NCBI RefSeq assembly: GCF_003160695.1
Contig: NZ_QGDD01000010.1
Location: forward strand, 95,776 to 159,775
DNA from: Nocardioides silvaticus
Lineage (GTDB): Bacteria > Actinomycetota > Actinomycetes > Propionibacteriales > Nocardioidaceae
DNA: 64,000 bases
Direction of reading: 5' to 3'
The first letter of the stretch is position 1. Every line of letters starts with the position of its first letter. Shown here piece by piece: positions 33,192-41,909 of this stretch. The position numbers and the translations under genes were made by a program. Under the pieces are notes generated by a model. That model searched no databases, was not told where the DNA came from, and worked only from the letters and a program-made list of their open reading frames with translations.

Positions 33192-34493
33192 TCAGCCGAT
33201 CATCGTCGAGCCGCCCTCGACCACCTCGCGGCCGAGGGTGCGCCGCACGATCATCCGGTAGCGCCAGATCTGCACGGCGCCGAACAGCCACAGCGGCACC
33301 TGGACGGCCATCGCCGCCCGGAAGGCGCCCGCGGAGTAGTCGCTGGACGAGCCCGGTGTCATCAGGTCGAGCACCACCCCGATGCCGAGCACGGCGAGGA
33401 CGGTGGCGAGGAACCCGCCGACGTTGATGATCCCGGTCGTGCTGCCCATCCGGTCCGGCGGGTTCGACGTGCGTCCGACGTCGAAGCCGATCATCGACGC
33501 CGGACCGCCGCAGCCGCAGGCGACGATGAGCAGCACCAGCAGCCAGAGCGGCGCTTCGCCCGGCCAGGCGAGGACCGCCGACCAGGTGGCGATCATCGCG
33601 ACGACGGTGCCCAGGGCGACCGTCGAGCGGTGCCACGGGTGGTTGCCGACCACCCACCCGAGCACGGGGCCGGACGCGACGACGACTACGACGATGAGGC
33701 TCAGCAGACCGCCCGCGGTGGTGTCGGAGAGGCCCTCGCTCAGCACGAGGAACGGGAAGCCCCACAGCATCACGATCATGTTGGCGCTGAACGGCGTCGT
33801 GAAGTGCACCCAGAACCCGAGCCGGGTCCCCGGCTGCGCCCAGGACGAGCGCAGGCTGCCCATCAGCATCAACCTGGACATCGGGTACCCGCGCTCGTGC
33901 CGGGAGGCGGGGGAGTCGCGGACGAACGCGAGCAGCGCCGCGAGCAGCACCGGGCCGGTCCCGGCGGCGATGAGGTAGGCCGTCGTCCAGCCGAGCTCCG
34001 AGAGCGCCCAGGTCATCGGGACGGCGGCGGCGATCGCCCCGACCTGTCCGCTGCTGCCGGTGACCTGCGTGATCAGCGGGATCAGCCGCGGCCCGAACCA
34101 GCTGGTCACCAGGCGCAGCACGCAGATGAACGTCATCGCGTCGCCGAGGCCGACGAGCACCCGGGCGCCGAGCGCCTGGGGGTACGACGTCGCCAGGGCG
34201 AACCCCAGCTGCCCGAGGCTGATGGTGATGACGCCCGCCGTCAGCACGGTGCGGGGTCCGAAGCGGTCGACGAGCAGTCCGACCGGCACCTGCATGCCGG
34301 CGTACACCAGCAGCTGGAGCACGGTGAAGGTGCCGAGCTGGCTCGCGGTGAGGTCGAAGCGCTCGGTGGCGGCCAGGCCGGCGACGGCGAGGCTGGTGCG
34401 ATGGAAGACCGCGACCAGGTAGATCGAGAGGCCGACGCCCCACACCAGCCAGGCGCGGCGCGGGGTGAGCCGCGCCGCGGACGGCTCAGTCAT
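33192..34493 (-). CDS. MFS transporter
   Basis: A 433-residue major facilitator with 12 predicted membrane segments. The loop 2-3 motif is 'GLLVDRFGPRTVLTAG' (the G-x-x-x-D-R-x-G-x-R signature). The start overlaps the end of the FCD-family regulator gene by eight bases (34486-34493), so they are coupled. With gluconate kinase and permease just across the promoter, it may move a related sugar acid, but substrate cannot be told from the sequence. Confidence 0.88.
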   Translation of the reverse strand: MTEPSAARLTPRRAWLVWGVGLSIYLVAVFHRTSLAVAGLAATERFDLTASQLGTFTVLQLLVYAGMQVPVGLLVDRFGPRTVLTAGVITISLGQLGFALATSYPQALGARVLVGLGDAMTFICVLRLVTSWFGPRLIPLITQVTGSSGQVGAIAAAVPMTWALSELGWTTAYLIAAGTGPVLLAALLAFVRDSPASRHERGYPMSRLMLMGSLRSSWAQPGTRLGFWVHFTTPFSANMIVMLWGFPFLVLSEGLSDTTAGGLLSLIVVVVVASGPVLGWVVGNHPWHRSTVALGTVVAMIATWSAVLAWPGEAPLWLLVLLIVACGCGGPASMIGFDVGRTSNPPDRMGSTTGIINVGGFLATVLAVLGIGVVLDLMTPGSSSDYSAGAFRAAMAVQVPLWLFGAVQIWRYRMIVRRTLGREVVEGGSTMIG

Positions 34494-35181
34494 CCGACCC
34501 CGCCGTCGCCTCGGTGGCCTCCTCGACGATCGCCTGCATCGCGGCGCGCGCGGCCACCGCGTCGCCGGAGCGTACGGCGCGCGCGACCTGGTCGTGCCAG
34601 TCGACGGCCTCGCGCTTGGGGTGGTCCGGCATCAGGTGGTGGTGGGTGCGACCGGCGAGCACCTCGGCGACGACGGATCCCATCGCCGCGAACATCTCGT
34701 TGCCGGTCGCCTCGAGCAGCACCCGGTGGAAGGCGATGTCGGCCTCGAGGAACGCCTCGAGGTCGCCGGAGCGGCCGTGCACGACCATGTCGCTGACCGC
34801 GGCGGACAGCGCGGCGCACTGCGCGGGCGTGGCCCGCTGCGCGGCGAGGGCTGCCGCCGCCGGCTCCAGCCCGCCGCGCAGCTCGCCGAGCGACTGCAGC
34901 TGGGCGACCCGGTCCTCGGAGTCCAGGCGCCAGCGGATGATGCGCGGGTCGAAGACGTGCCACGAGGAGCGGGGGAGGACGGTGACGCCGACCCGCCGCC
35001 GGGACGCGACCAGCCCCATCGCGGCCAGCACGCGGACGGCCTCGCGCGAGACGGACCGGCTGACGTCGTACTCGCCGTCGACGGAGTCGAGCGTGATGAC
35101 CGCACCCGGCGCGAGCTGGCCGCCGACGATCCGCCGACCGAGCGCGTCGAGGACGTCGTCGTGGAGTCCGGAGCCGGCCAT
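34486..35181 (-). CDS. GntR/FadR-family (FCD) transcriptional regulator
   Basis: A 231-residue regulator with an N-terminal GntR winged helix ('LHDDVLDALGRRIVGGQLAPG', then 'VSRSVSREAVRVLAAMGLVASRR' split across the recognition helix) and a C-terminal FCD ligand domain with the metal-site residues in 'EADIAFHRVLLEATGN' and 'DWHDQVARAVRSGD'. AGGAGGAG precedes ATG 35181. It is divergent from gntK-gntP and most likely represses them in the absence of gluconate. Confidence 0.9.
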   Translation of the reverse strand: MAGSGLHDDVLDALGRRIVGGQLAPGAVITLDSVDGEYDVSRSVSREAVRVLAAMGLVASRRRVGVTVLPRSSWHVFDPRIIRWRLDSEDRVAQLQSLGELRGGLEPAAAALAAQRATPAQCAALSAAVSDMVVHGRSGDLEAFLEADIAFHRVLLEATGNEMFAAMGSVVAEVLAGRTHHHLMPDHPKREAVDWHDQVARAVRSGDAVAARAAMQAIVEEATEATAGSDD

Positions 35182-35296
35182 TGCGCTCCTCCTCGGTCAA
35201 AGATCAGATTATTTGAGCGACAACTCTTGCAAAAAGCATATCAATCACTGAGGCTGTGGCGGGTACCACACAGCCCGTGACGGACTCGGAGAGACC
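35182..35296. promoter_or_regulatory. Divergent promoter region of the gluconate cluster
   Basis: This 115-base stretch between the regulator and gntK contains the most AT-rich run nearby (about 35200-35252, with TTGCAAAAAGCATATCAATC). It must hold both promoters and the operator of the FCD regulator. CTGTG and CACAG flank ten bases at about 35253-35275 as a weak inverted repeat; I cannot fix the true operator. Confidence 0.45.
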
Positions 35297-35827
35297 ATGA
35301 CACACCCCCCGCTCCTCGTCGTCATGGGCGTGTCCGGCTCGGGCAAGTCCACGGTCGGCGCGGCGCTCGCCCAGCGGCTCGGCGTCCCGTACGCCGACGC
35401 CGACGACCTCCACCCCCAGGCCAACATCGAGAAGATGGCGGCGGGGGAGGCGCTCGACGACGGCGACCGCTACCCGTGGCTCGAGACGATCGGCGCGTGG
35501 CTCGCCGACCGCGACGGGTCCGGCGGGGTGATCAGCTGCTCCGCGCTGAAGGTCGCCTACCGCGACCAATTGCGCCGGCACGCGCCGCGGGTCCGGTTCG
35601 TCCACCTCAGCGGATCGCGCGAGGTGATCGCGCGACGGCAGGCCAGCCGGCCCGGCCACTTCATGCCCGCCTCGCTGCTCGACTCGCAGTTCGCGACCCT
35701 CGAGCAGCTCGGCCCGACCGAGGACGGGCTTGTCATCGACGTCGAGCAGTCCGTCGACGACATCGTCCAGGAGTACGTCGACCTGACCGGACCTCCGGTC
35801 CGCCCCCACCCAGGAGATCCCGTATGA
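35297..35827 (+). CDS. gntK: Gluconokinase
   Basis: A 176-residue enzyme that phosphorylates gluconate to 6-phosphogluconate for the pentose phosphate pathway. It has the P-loop 'MGVSGSGKSTVGAALA', the family strings 'ADADDLHPQANIEKMAAG' and 'DDGDRYPWLETI', and 'VHLSGSREVIARRQASRPGHFM' (in parts). Length is normal. ATG 35297 follows GGAGAGACC. It overlaps gntP by four bases (ATGA). Confidence 0.95.
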   Translation: MTHPPLLVVMGVSGSGKSTVGAALAQRLGVPYADADDLHPQANIEKMAAGEALDDGDRYPWLETIGAWLADRDGSGGVISCSALKVAYRDQLRRHAPRVRFVHLSGSREVIARRQASRPGHFMPASLLDSQFATLEQLGPTEDGLVIDVEQSVDDIVQEYVDLTGPPVRPHPGDPV

Positions 35828-37209
35828 CTGCGCACCTCTCGGCACTCGCCGGCACCGAGCTCGTCGAGCCCGTCGCCTCCGACGGCCGGCTGCTGCTGGC
35901 CGCGCTGCTCGGCATCGGCGTCATCGTCGCGCTGATCCTCGCCGCCAAGCTGCACCCGTTCCTCGCGCTCACCGTCGGCGCGCTCACGGTGGGGGTCGTC
36001 GCCGGAGTGGCGGTCGAGGACGCGCTGGTCAGCTTCACGACCGGGTTCGGCGACACCGCGGCCGGCGTCGGCATCCTGATCGCGCTGGGCGCGATGTTCG
36101 GCAAGCTGCTCGCCGACTCGGGCGGCGCGGACGAGATCGTCGACACGATCATCGGCGTCGCCTCGCCGCGCGCCCTGCCGTGGGCGATGGCGCTCGTCGG
36201 CGCGCTGATCGGGCTGCCGATGTTCTTCGAGATCGGCCTGGTCCTGCTGATGCCGGTGATCTACCTGGTCGCGCGCCGCTCGGGCCAGTCGCTGGTGACG
36301 ATCGGCATCCCCGCGCTGGCCGGCCTGTCCGCCATGCACGGCCTGGTCCCGCCGCACCCCGGCCCGCTGACCGCCATCGACTACCTCAGCGCCGACCTCG
36401 GCATCACCCTCGCGCTCGGAGTCGCGGTCGCGATCCCGACCGTCGTCGTCGCCGGTCCGTTGTTCGGCCGGGTGCTGCGCAACGTCGACGTGCCGGTGCC
36501 CGACCGGTTCGAGGCCCGGGACGCCGACGAGATGGAGCAGCGCCCGTCGTTCACGGTCACCCTCGCCTCGGTGCTGCTGCCCGTGGTGCTGATGATGGGC
36601 AAGGCGCTGGCCGACATCTTCATCGAGGACGAGACCGACCCGCTGCGCCGTACGCTCGACATCCTGGGCACACCGCTCATCGCGCTGCTGATCGCCGTCG
36701 TCGTCGGGATGTTCACGCTCGGCGGCGGGGCCGGGATGGGCCGTGGAGGCGTCGCGAAGTCGCTGGAGTCCTCGCTCCCGCCGATCGCCGGCATCCTGCT
36801 CATCGTCGCCGCCGGTGGCGGCTTCAAGCAGTCGCTCGTCGACACCGGCATCGGCACCCTCGTCGCCGAGTGGGTCGCCGACAGCGACATCTCGGTGCTG
36901 GCGCTGGCGTGGTTCGTCGCGGTCCTGATCCGGCTCGCCACCGGCTCCGCGACCGTCGCCACCGTCACCGCCGCCGGCCTGCTCGCGCCGCTCACCGACA
37001 CCCTGTCCAGCGGCGAGGTCTCGCTGATGGTGCTCGCGATCGGCGCCGGGTCGGTGTTCTTCTCCCACGTCAACGACGCCGGGTTCTGGCTGGTGAAGGA
37101 GTACTTCGGCATGACCGTCGGGCAGACCATCAAGACCTGGTCGGCGATGGAGACGCTGCTCTCGGTCACCGGCCTGGTGTTCGTGCTGGCGCTCGACCTG
37201 GTGATCTAG
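35824..37209 (+). CDS. gntP: Gluconate permease, GntP family
   Basis: A 461-residue membrane carrier with about 12-14 hydrophobic segments. GntP-specific stretches are visible: 'LHPFLALTVGALTVGV', 'FGDTAAGVGILIALGAMFGK', 'LVPPHPGPLTAI', 'GMGRGGVAKSLE'-like loop and 'FFSHVNDAGFWLVKEYFGM' near the C-terminus. It imports gluconate with protons. Translational coupling to gntK supports the assignment. Confidence 0.94.
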   Translation: MTAHLSALAGTELVEPVASDGRLLLAALLGIGVIVALILAAKLHPFLALTVGALTVGVVAGVAVEDALVSFTTGFGDTAAGVGILIALGAMFGKLLADSGGADEIVDTIIGVASPRALPWAMALVGALIGLPMFFEIGLVLLMPVIYLVARRSGQSLVTIGIPALAGLSAMHGLVPPHPGPLTAIDYLSADLGITLALGVAVAIPTVVVAGPLFGRVLRNVDVPVPDRFEARDADEMEQRPSFTVTLASVLLPVVLMMGKALADIFIEDETDPLRRTLDILGTPLIALLIAVVVGMFTLGGGAGMGRGGVAKSLESSLPPIAGILLIVAAGGGFKQSLVDTGIGTLVAEWVADSDISVLALAWFVAVLIRLATGSATVATVTAAGLLAPLTDTLSSGEVSLMVLAIGAGSVFFSHVNDAGFWLVKEYFGMTVGQTIKTWSAMETLLSVTGLVFVLALDLVI

Positions 37210-37338
37210 CGGTCCGACGGCCGAGGCGTCCGGCGAGGCACCTGACCCGGCCGGGCCAGTCGGGATCCCGTGGTGGCTAGGCGGCTGGCCACTACGTGCC
37301 ATTCCCGTGCCGGTGCGGCCGGTGCCACCATCGGCCTC

Positions 37339-38106
37339 ATGGCGCTGTTCGACGTCGCCGCGGACGCCTATGTGCGGTTCATGGGCCGCTTCTCCGCGCC
37401 GCTGTCGGCGCCGTTCGCCGACATCGGGCTGGCCGGGGTGGATGCCACCGCGCGGGTGCTCGACGTCGGCTGCGGGCCGGGCATGCTCACGCGCGAGCTG
37501 GTGGCGCGGCAGGGAGAGGGCAACGTCAGCGCCGTCGACCCGGTCGAGGCGTTCGTGGGTGCGACGGCGGCGTCGTACCCGGGCGCCGACGTACGCCGCG
37601 CCTCGGCCGAGGACCTGCCGTACGACGACGACACGTTCGGCGCTGCCCTCGCTCAGTTGGTCGTGCACTTCATGGACGACCCGGCTGCCGGCTTGGGGGA
37701 GATGACGCGAGTGACCGCGCCCGGCGGCCGGGTCGCGGCGTGCGTGTGGGACCACGCCGGCGGCACCGGCGCGCTGTCCGCGTTCTGGCGGGTCGTGCAC
37801 CGCTGCGATCCCGCGGCGCCGGGCGAGGAGGCGCTGCCCGGGTCGTGGGAGGGCGACCTCACCCGGATGCTGACCGGGGCCGGGTTGCGCGAGGTCGAGG
37901 AGACGCTGCTGACGGTCAGCCGGGACTTCGCGACGTTCGAGGAGTGGTGGGAGCCGTTCACCCTCGGCGTCGGTCCGGCCGGCGCCTACGTGCGTGGGCT
38001 CAACCAGATCGAGCGCGCTGGACTGGCCGACGCGCTGCGCGAGGAGCTCGGCGACGGGCCGGTGACGATCCGGGCGAGTGCCTGGACCGCCACCGGCCTG
38101 GTGTGA
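37339..38106 (+). CDS. Class I SAM-dependent methyltransferase
   Basis: A 255-residue methyltransferase (UbiE/Methyltransf_11-like). Motif I is 'VLDVGCGPGMLTREL' (about residues 38-52), followed by 'VSAVDPVEAFV' (acidic end of strand 2), 'ASAEDLPYDDDTFGAALAQL' and 'VTAPGGRVAACVWD'. The substrate is unknown. The stop codon lies in a short tandem repeat (38101-38140). Confidence 0.88.
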   Translation: MALFDVAADAYVRFMGRFSAPLSAPFADIGLAGVDATARVLDVGCGPGMLTRELVARQGEGNVSAVDPVEAFVGATAASYPGADVRRASAEDLPYDDDTFGAALAQLVVHFMDDPAAGLGEMTRVTAPGGRVAACVWDHAGGTGALSAFWRVVHRCDPAAPGEEALPGSWEGDLTRMLTGAGLREVEETLLTVSRDFATFEEWWEPFTLGVGPAGAYVRGLNQIERAGLADALREELGDGPVTIRASAWTATGLV

Positions 38107-38140
38107 CGTGGTGTGACGTGGTGTGACGGGGTGTGACCCG
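38101..38140 (+). repeat. Four tandem 10-base repeats at a stop codon
   Basis: GTGTGACGTG-type units occur four times (GTGTGACGTG, GTGTGACGTG, GTGTGACGGG, GTGTGACCCG). The first contains the methyltransferase stop TGA. Slippage could change the spacing to the convergent WhiB gene but not the protein. Confidence 0.8.
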
Positions 38141-38148
38141 CCCGCTGC

Positions 38149-38484
38149 TCACGCAGCCGGGCTCACCTTCTCCTTCGGGGGCCGACCCCGCCGCGGCACA
38201 CCGACCTGCGGCTTGCCGCTCTCGAGCAGCACACCGCCCCAGACGCCGTACTCGTCCCGGCGCCGGCCGAGGTCGAGGCAGAGCTCCCGCACCGGGCAGC
38301 CGGCGCAGAACGCCTTCGCCGCGGCGAGGGTGGCCTCGTCGGTCGGGTGGAACAGGTCGGGGTCCGGGTGGTCGGCGCACGCCCACACCAGCCCGGGGGC
38401 GAGCGGGGTCGGCGCGGTGAAGGCGATGGTCACGCCCTTGGTGTCGAACCGGTCCTCGTGGGCCGAGATCTTCCGTGCAGTCAT
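38149..38484 (-). CDS. whiB7: WhiB7-type iron-sulfur transcription factor
   Basis: A 111-residue WhiB-like regulator with the four [4Fe-4S] cysteines at 36, 60, 63 and 69 ('FCAGCPVRELC') and the G-rich turn 'EYGVWGG'. Instead of the usual basic helix, the C-terminus has an AT-hook, 'PRRGRPPKEK', which is the mark of WhiB7, the activator of intrinsic antibiotic resistance that works with the primary sigma factor. AGGAGG lies ten bases before ATG 38484. The leader holds a translatable upstream ORF and a T-tailed hairpin, as in known whiB7 attenuation. The subgroup call rests on the AT-hook and leader. Confidence 0.8.
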   Translation of the reverse strand: MTARKISAHEDRFDTKGVTIAFTAPTPLAPGLVWACADHPDPDLFHPTDEATLAAAKAFCAGCPVRELCLDLGRRRDEYGVWGGVLLESGKPQVGVPRRGRPPKEKVSPAA

Positions 38485-38550
38485 CGCCTGTCACCTCCTC
38501 TGGTCGTGGCGATGGGGTGGGTGGGGTTGGTCGGGACGGACGGCCCGCGC

Positions 38551-38596
38551 GAAAAATGCGAAAGGCCGCTTCCGCGTGGTCGACGCTGAAGCGGCC
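38551..38596 (-). terminator. Attenuator-like intrinsic terminator in the whiB7 leader
   Basis: On the minus strand GGCCGCTTC (38596-38588) pairs perfectly with GAAGCGGCC (38572-38564) around 15 bases and is followed by TTTCGCATTTTTC. It lies after the upstream ORF and about 65 bases before the WhiB start, so termination here would block the gene unless translation of the ORF stalls. Confidence 0.75.
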
Positions 38597-38619
38597 CGGT
38601 GCACGGGGTGCGGTCGCAC

Positions 38620-38778
38620 CTAGTCCACGGGCGGCTCCAGCGAGAACGGCAGCTGCTCCTCTTCGGTCCTCCGCGAGGAGCCGAAGCCGGGACCGCCGGG
38701 GAACGGGCACGGGTGGGCAGCACCGAACGCGCGGACCGCGCTGCGGTTCGCGTCGATGAGGCTGCGATAGGTGCCCAC
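38620..38778 (-). CDS. Upstream ORF (leader peptide) of the WhiB7-type gene
   Basis: A 52-residue frame from GTG 38778 to TAG 38620-38622 with AGAAGGA seven bases upstream. The peptide opens 'VGTYRSLIDANRSAVRAFG' and contains two prolines-rich turns ('HPCPFPGGPGFG'). Its stop is 24 bases before the attenuator hairpin. Known whiB7 leaders couple translation of such an ORF to terminator formation, so that ribosome inhibitors induce the gene; the same logic is inferred here. Confidence 0.65.
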   Translation of the reverse strand: MGTYRSLIDANRSAVRAFGAAHPCPFPGGPGFGSSRRTEEEQLPFSLEPPVD

Positions 38779-38971
38779 GTCATGTCCTTCTCTGGTGGCG
38801 CGCCCGGGTCCGTCCCGGACTGCTCAAGGGTAGATGTGCCCGCCCGGCCGGGCCTAACGCTTTATCGGGACGCTTTCGGGGTGCTGCCGAAATGCGCCGT
38901 ACCGGGGATCCTTGTCCCGAAATCGCTGGAACGGGAGCAAGAATCTCCGGTACGTCGGGGCCGTGCGGGTG

Positions 38972-39466
38972 TCAGATCTCGCGCCGGGCGCCGGGCGCGC
39001 CCGGGCCGGGGACCGAGCCGGGCGGCGGAGGTCCGAGCTGGCCGGTGCGGATCCAGTCGATGGCGAAGTCGGCCGGGTTGAGCGGGTCGACCATCACGCC
39101 GAGCTTGGAGCCGGGCTGCATCCGCGCCATGTGCATCGCGGCGACGACGTGGTCGCAGGTGACGACGTACGGCTCGGTGCCGTCGGCCCGCTCCACGCGC
39201 GCGGTGACGCGGACGACGGGCGAGGTGTTGGCGTAGGTGCCGACCTGCCACGAGCCGTCGACGATGGCGATGGCCGGGAGGCCCTCGCCGTTGGTGAGCT
39301 GCAGGTGGCGCGACATCCGGAGGCCGAGGTCGGTGTTGTCGGCCGCCTCCCGCATCTGGTTGGGGATGTCCGCGATCTGCCCGAAGAACGACGACGGCTT
39401 GCCCTGCTGCTCGAGGTGGCGCTGGTTGGCCTTGTACATCCGCTGCCAGTCGCCGAAGAGTCCCAT
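38972..39466 (-). CDS. Hypothetical protein, 164 residues
   Basis: I do not recognise a family. The start 'MGLFGDWQRMYKANQRHLEQQ' is a helix, the middle is beta-rich ('LPAIAIVDGSWQVGTYANTSPVVRVTARVE') given here in two parts by its features, and the C-terminus is a Pro/Gly tail. There is no signal peptide. It follows the 133-residue gene upstream by 17 bases, so the two form an operon. Similar short-loop proteins accompany each other in Nocardioidaceae genomes. Confidence 0.6.
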   Translation of the reverse strand: MGLFGDWQRMYKANQRHLEQQGKPSSFFGQIADIPNQMREAADNTDLGLRMSRHLQLTNGEGLPAIAIVDGSWQVGTYANTSPVVRVTARVERADGTEPYVVTCDHVVAAMHMARMQPGSKLGVMVDPLNPADFAIDWIRTGQLGPPPPGSVPGPGAPGARREI

Positions 39467-39483
39467 CTGGACGGCCTTCGCGC

Positions 39484-39885
39484 TCAGTAGCCGAGGAACT
39501 TGCGGAACTGCTGGCCGACCGCCATCGACTGGCCCATCCGAGCGACCCAGCCGTCGAGCGCCGCCTTCGCGTCCGCCGCCGAGACGTTGTGCTCGCCCGC
39601 GATCGTGATCAGGCCGGCCTCGTCGTTGACGCCGCGGGCCTGCGCCTCACGCGCCCAGTCGGCGTAGTCCTGCAGCGAGACGCCGTTGATCGGCTCCCAG
39701 ATCGGGTCGTCCGCAGCGACCGAGCGCGTCGACGGACCGCCCATGATCGCCGGGTCGATCGGACCCGCGCCCTGGACGTGCACCATGCCGTCGCCCTGCT
39801 GACCCTGCTGCTGTCCCTGTGCGGCTGCCTGCGCTGCGGCCGCCTGCTGGGCGAGCGCGTCCTTGGCCTTGCTGAAGAATCCCAT
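39484..39885 (-). CDS. Hypothetical protein, 133 residues
   Basis: ATG 39885 follows GGAAGGGG. The protein begins 'MGFFSKAKDAL', continues with an Ala/Gln low-complexity stretch (about residues 12-32) and ends in a compact helical domain with 'VSLQDYADWAREAQARG' and 'AADAKAALDGWVARMGQ'. Such an opening is shared with short C-terminal-domain/SHOCT-like proteins, but no SHOCT motif is seen. It is the first gene of a two-gene operon with 38972-39466. Confidence 0.6.
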   Translation of the reverse strand: MGFFSKAKDALAQQAAAAQAAAQGQQQGQQGDGMVHVQGAGPIDPAIMGGPSTRSVAADDPIWEPINGVSLQDYADWAREAQARGVNDEAGLITIAGEHNVSAADAKAALDGWVARMGQSMAVGQQFRKFLGY

Positions 39886-40082
39886 TGGTGTCCCCTTCCG
39901 GTCGTCGGGGCGACGACCTGTCAGCCCTCCGCAGCGAACGTAGGCGGCGACGCCGGGCCGCGGAAGCGTGGCGCGTCTCAACGTCGTCTCAACCGCCGCC
40001 GGCCGTCGCAGATGGGTCTCAACAAGTAAAGACACCCCGCAGACGCATGTCGGGCACCCCTTTCGTGCCTTACCTTTCCCCC

Positions 40083-40805
40083 ATGCCAGACCAGCCGGAT
40101 CCGCCCGAGAAGTGGCGGGTTTACAAGGAGGACAAGACTCCCGACCCGGAGCCTCCGCTCAGCGTCCACCCGCCGACGAGCAACCCGCCCCAGGTGCCGT
40201 ACGGCCAGTCGTCCTCCTACAACCCGGTCGTCATCACCTCCTCCGGCACCAGCGCGGCGCCGAAGATCGTCCTGCTGGTCGTCGCGTTGCTGGTGCTCGG
40301 CGGTGTCGTCGCCGGCGCGATCGCGATCTTCGCCGCCGTGGGAGGGGTCGGTGGCCTCGGCGGCGGGATCGACGCGAAGGACCCCGAGGACTTCGAGGAG
40401 TTCACCGAGGAGTTCGAGAAGAAGTTCGGGCGGACCGACGTCCAGAGCGTCAACCTCTACACGGACTACATCATCGTCTACCTCCCCTACTCCGAGGACC
40501 GCGACGACGACCGCCAGATCGGCTACACCTGGCGGGGCGGGGACGAGTTCGAGGAGTGGCACCGGTCCACCTCGACCGAGCCCACGTTCGACCTCACCGA
40601 GATCGACACCTCCGCCATCGACGGGATGTGCGACTCGGTGCTTTCCCGTGCCGACGGCGCGACGCCGGACGACTGCTACATCTTCCTGCGGAAGCCGCCG
40701 GACGGGAGCGAGGGCTGGTACCGGGCGAGCGCGAGCGACAGCTTCAATCGCTCGGTGTGGACGGAGTACGACCTGAACGGCGTCGAGGTCGGCCGCAGCG
40801 AGTGA
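40083..40805 (+). CDS. Membrane-anchored hypothetical protein
   Basis: A 240-residue protein with a Pro-rich cytoplasmic start (about residues 1-58), one membrane segment (about 60-85, 'IVLLVVALLVLGGVVAGAIA') and an extracellular acidic domain of about 150 residues. Two cysteines in 'GMCDSVLSRADGATPDDCYI' could form a disulfide. No family recognised. It is divergent from the hypothetical operon on its left. Confidence 0.65.
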   Translation: MPDQPDPPEKWRVYKEDKTPDPEPPLSVHPPTSNPPQVPYGQSSSYNPVVITSSGTSAAPKIVLLVVALLVLGGVVAGAIAIFAAVGGVGGLGGGIDAKDPEDFEEFTEEFEKKFGRTDVQSVNLYTDYIIVYLPYSEDRDDDRQIGYTWRGGDEFEEWHRSTSTEPTFDLTEIDTSAIDGMCDSVLSRADGATPDDCYIFLRKPPDGSEGWYRASASDSFNRSVWTEYDLNGVEVGRSE

Positions 40806-40814
40806 CGACCGCGA

Positions 40815-41243
40815 TCACGCGCTGATCGCGCCGATCGCGCCGATCTCGTCGAGGGGCACCGGCACCAGTCGGTCGTCGTTCGCCGCGTGCACGACCTCGC
40901 ACGGCACGCCGGCGATCTGCGCGGCGCCGTAGAGCGCGGCCGCCCAGAGCCGGTCGGCGTCGTCGAGACCACCGCGCCCGGGCCGGGTCCGCAGGAACGC
41001 GACCCGCCCGCCCGGCACCGTGCCGGTCGTCCATTCCGCGAGCAGCTCGAGCAGCTCCGGCGCCGTCGGGTCGGGCGCCACCATGTCGTCGGGCGCGGGC
41101 ACCTCGATCAACGTCTTCTGCGGTCGCCCGTCGGGGTGGATGAAGATGATCCAGAGGCTGGTCCGGGTGAACCCCAGCGGCTCCATCAGTCCGCGCCAGA
41201 CCTGCTCGAGGTCGGCCTGGCTGGTGATCAGGTCATCGGTCAT
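40815..41243 (-). CDS. Hypothetical protein, 142 residues
   Basis: A small acidic cytoplasmic protein, starting at ATG 41243 after AGGGTGG. The strand 'SLWIIFIHPDGRPQKTLIEV' and the loop 'VAFLRTRPGRGGLDDADRLW' recall RadC/JAB-like or DUF-type helper proteins found in Nocardioidaceae, but I cannot name the family. It is convergent with 40083-40805 and 44 bases downstream of the Mug gene. Confidence 0.6.
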   Translation of the reverse strand: MTDDLITSQADLEQVWRGLMEPLGFTRTSLWIIFIHPDGRPQKTLIEVPAPDDMVAPDPTAPELLELLAEWTTGTVPGGRVAFLRTRPGRGGLDDADRLWAAALYGAAQIAGVPCEVVHAANDDRLVPVPLDEIGAIGAISA

Positions 41244-41287
41244 GCCGCCACCCTGCGCGGGCACGGCCGCGGCCGGGAGGGGGCCGG

Positions 41288-41887
41288 TCAGTTGTCCACA
41301 GCGACGAGCGGGATGCCCGCGGCACGCGCCGCCTCGCCGTACGCCGTCGCCAGGCTCGCCACCGTCTCGTGCGCGTTGAGCCCGCTCGGGTTGGGCACCA
41401 CCCACAGCTCGGCGCCGGCGAGCGGCTCGGGCTGGCGGCCCATGACCGCCTTGGGCTGCCCGAACGCCGCCCGGTAGGCCGTGATGCCCGCGACCGCCAC
41501 CACCCGCGGCCGGACCCGCTCGACGAGCGCGACCAGCGCCGCCCCGCCCGCCTTCAGCTCGGCGTTGGTGAGCTCGGAGGCCTTCGCGGTCGCGCGGGGC
41601 ACCACGTTGGTGATGCCGATGCCCCGTGCGCGGAGGGCGTCGCGGTCCGCGTCGGTCATCCCCGCCGCCGGTTCGATCGGCTCGAGGAGCACGCCCGCCC
41701 GGTGCAGCGCCGGGTAGAAGCGGTTGCCCGGGTGCGCGAAGTGGGTCTGCGTCGCCGCCGTCCAGAGCCCCGGGTTGATCCCGACGAACAGCAGCTTGAG
41801 CTCGTGCTCCGGCGCCGTCGGCAGCAGGTCGGGCACGACCGCGTCGCGGAAGGACTCGAGCTCCGCTCGGGAGAAGGTACGGCGCAC
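41288..41887 (-). CDS. G/U mismatch-specific DNA glycosylase (Mug/TDG-like)
   Basis: A 199-residue uracil-DNA glycosylase superfamily protein. The catalytic motif 'LLFVGINPGLWTAATQTHFA' (GINPG) and the intercalation loop 'NPSGLNAH' identify the Mug/TDG family, which removes uracil or thymine from mismatches with guanine. 'FAHPGNRFYPALHRAG' is also conserved. The start is GTG 41887. A 23-base perfect palindrome lies just upstream. Confidence 0.93.
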   Translation of the reverse strand: MRRTFSRAELESFRDAVVPDLLPTAPEHELKLLFVGINPGLWTAATQTHFAHPGNRFYPALHRAGVLLEPIEPAAGMTDADRDALRARGIGITNVVPRATAKASELTNAELKAGGAALVALVERVRPRVVAVAGITAYRAAFGQPKAVMGRQPEPLAGAELWVVPNPSGLNAHETVASLATAYGEAARAAGIPLVAVDN

Positions 41888-41909
41888 GGGGCCAGTCTGC
41901 CGGGAGGGC

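Larger units (their letters stand above)
38485..38971 (-). other. Long leader and promoter region of the WhiB7-type gene
   Basis: This 487-base gap on the minus strand contains, in reading order, the presumed promoter (above 38800), an upstream ORF (38620-38778), and a terminator-like hairpin (38551-38596) before the WhiB ribosome site. I could not assign the -35 and -10 boxes with confidence. Confidence 0.6.

Noticed and set aside
32613..38106. Possible genomic island around the gluconate genes
   Set aside because: Codon use and G+C match the neighbours apart from the promoter region, and no integrase or attachment repeat is present.
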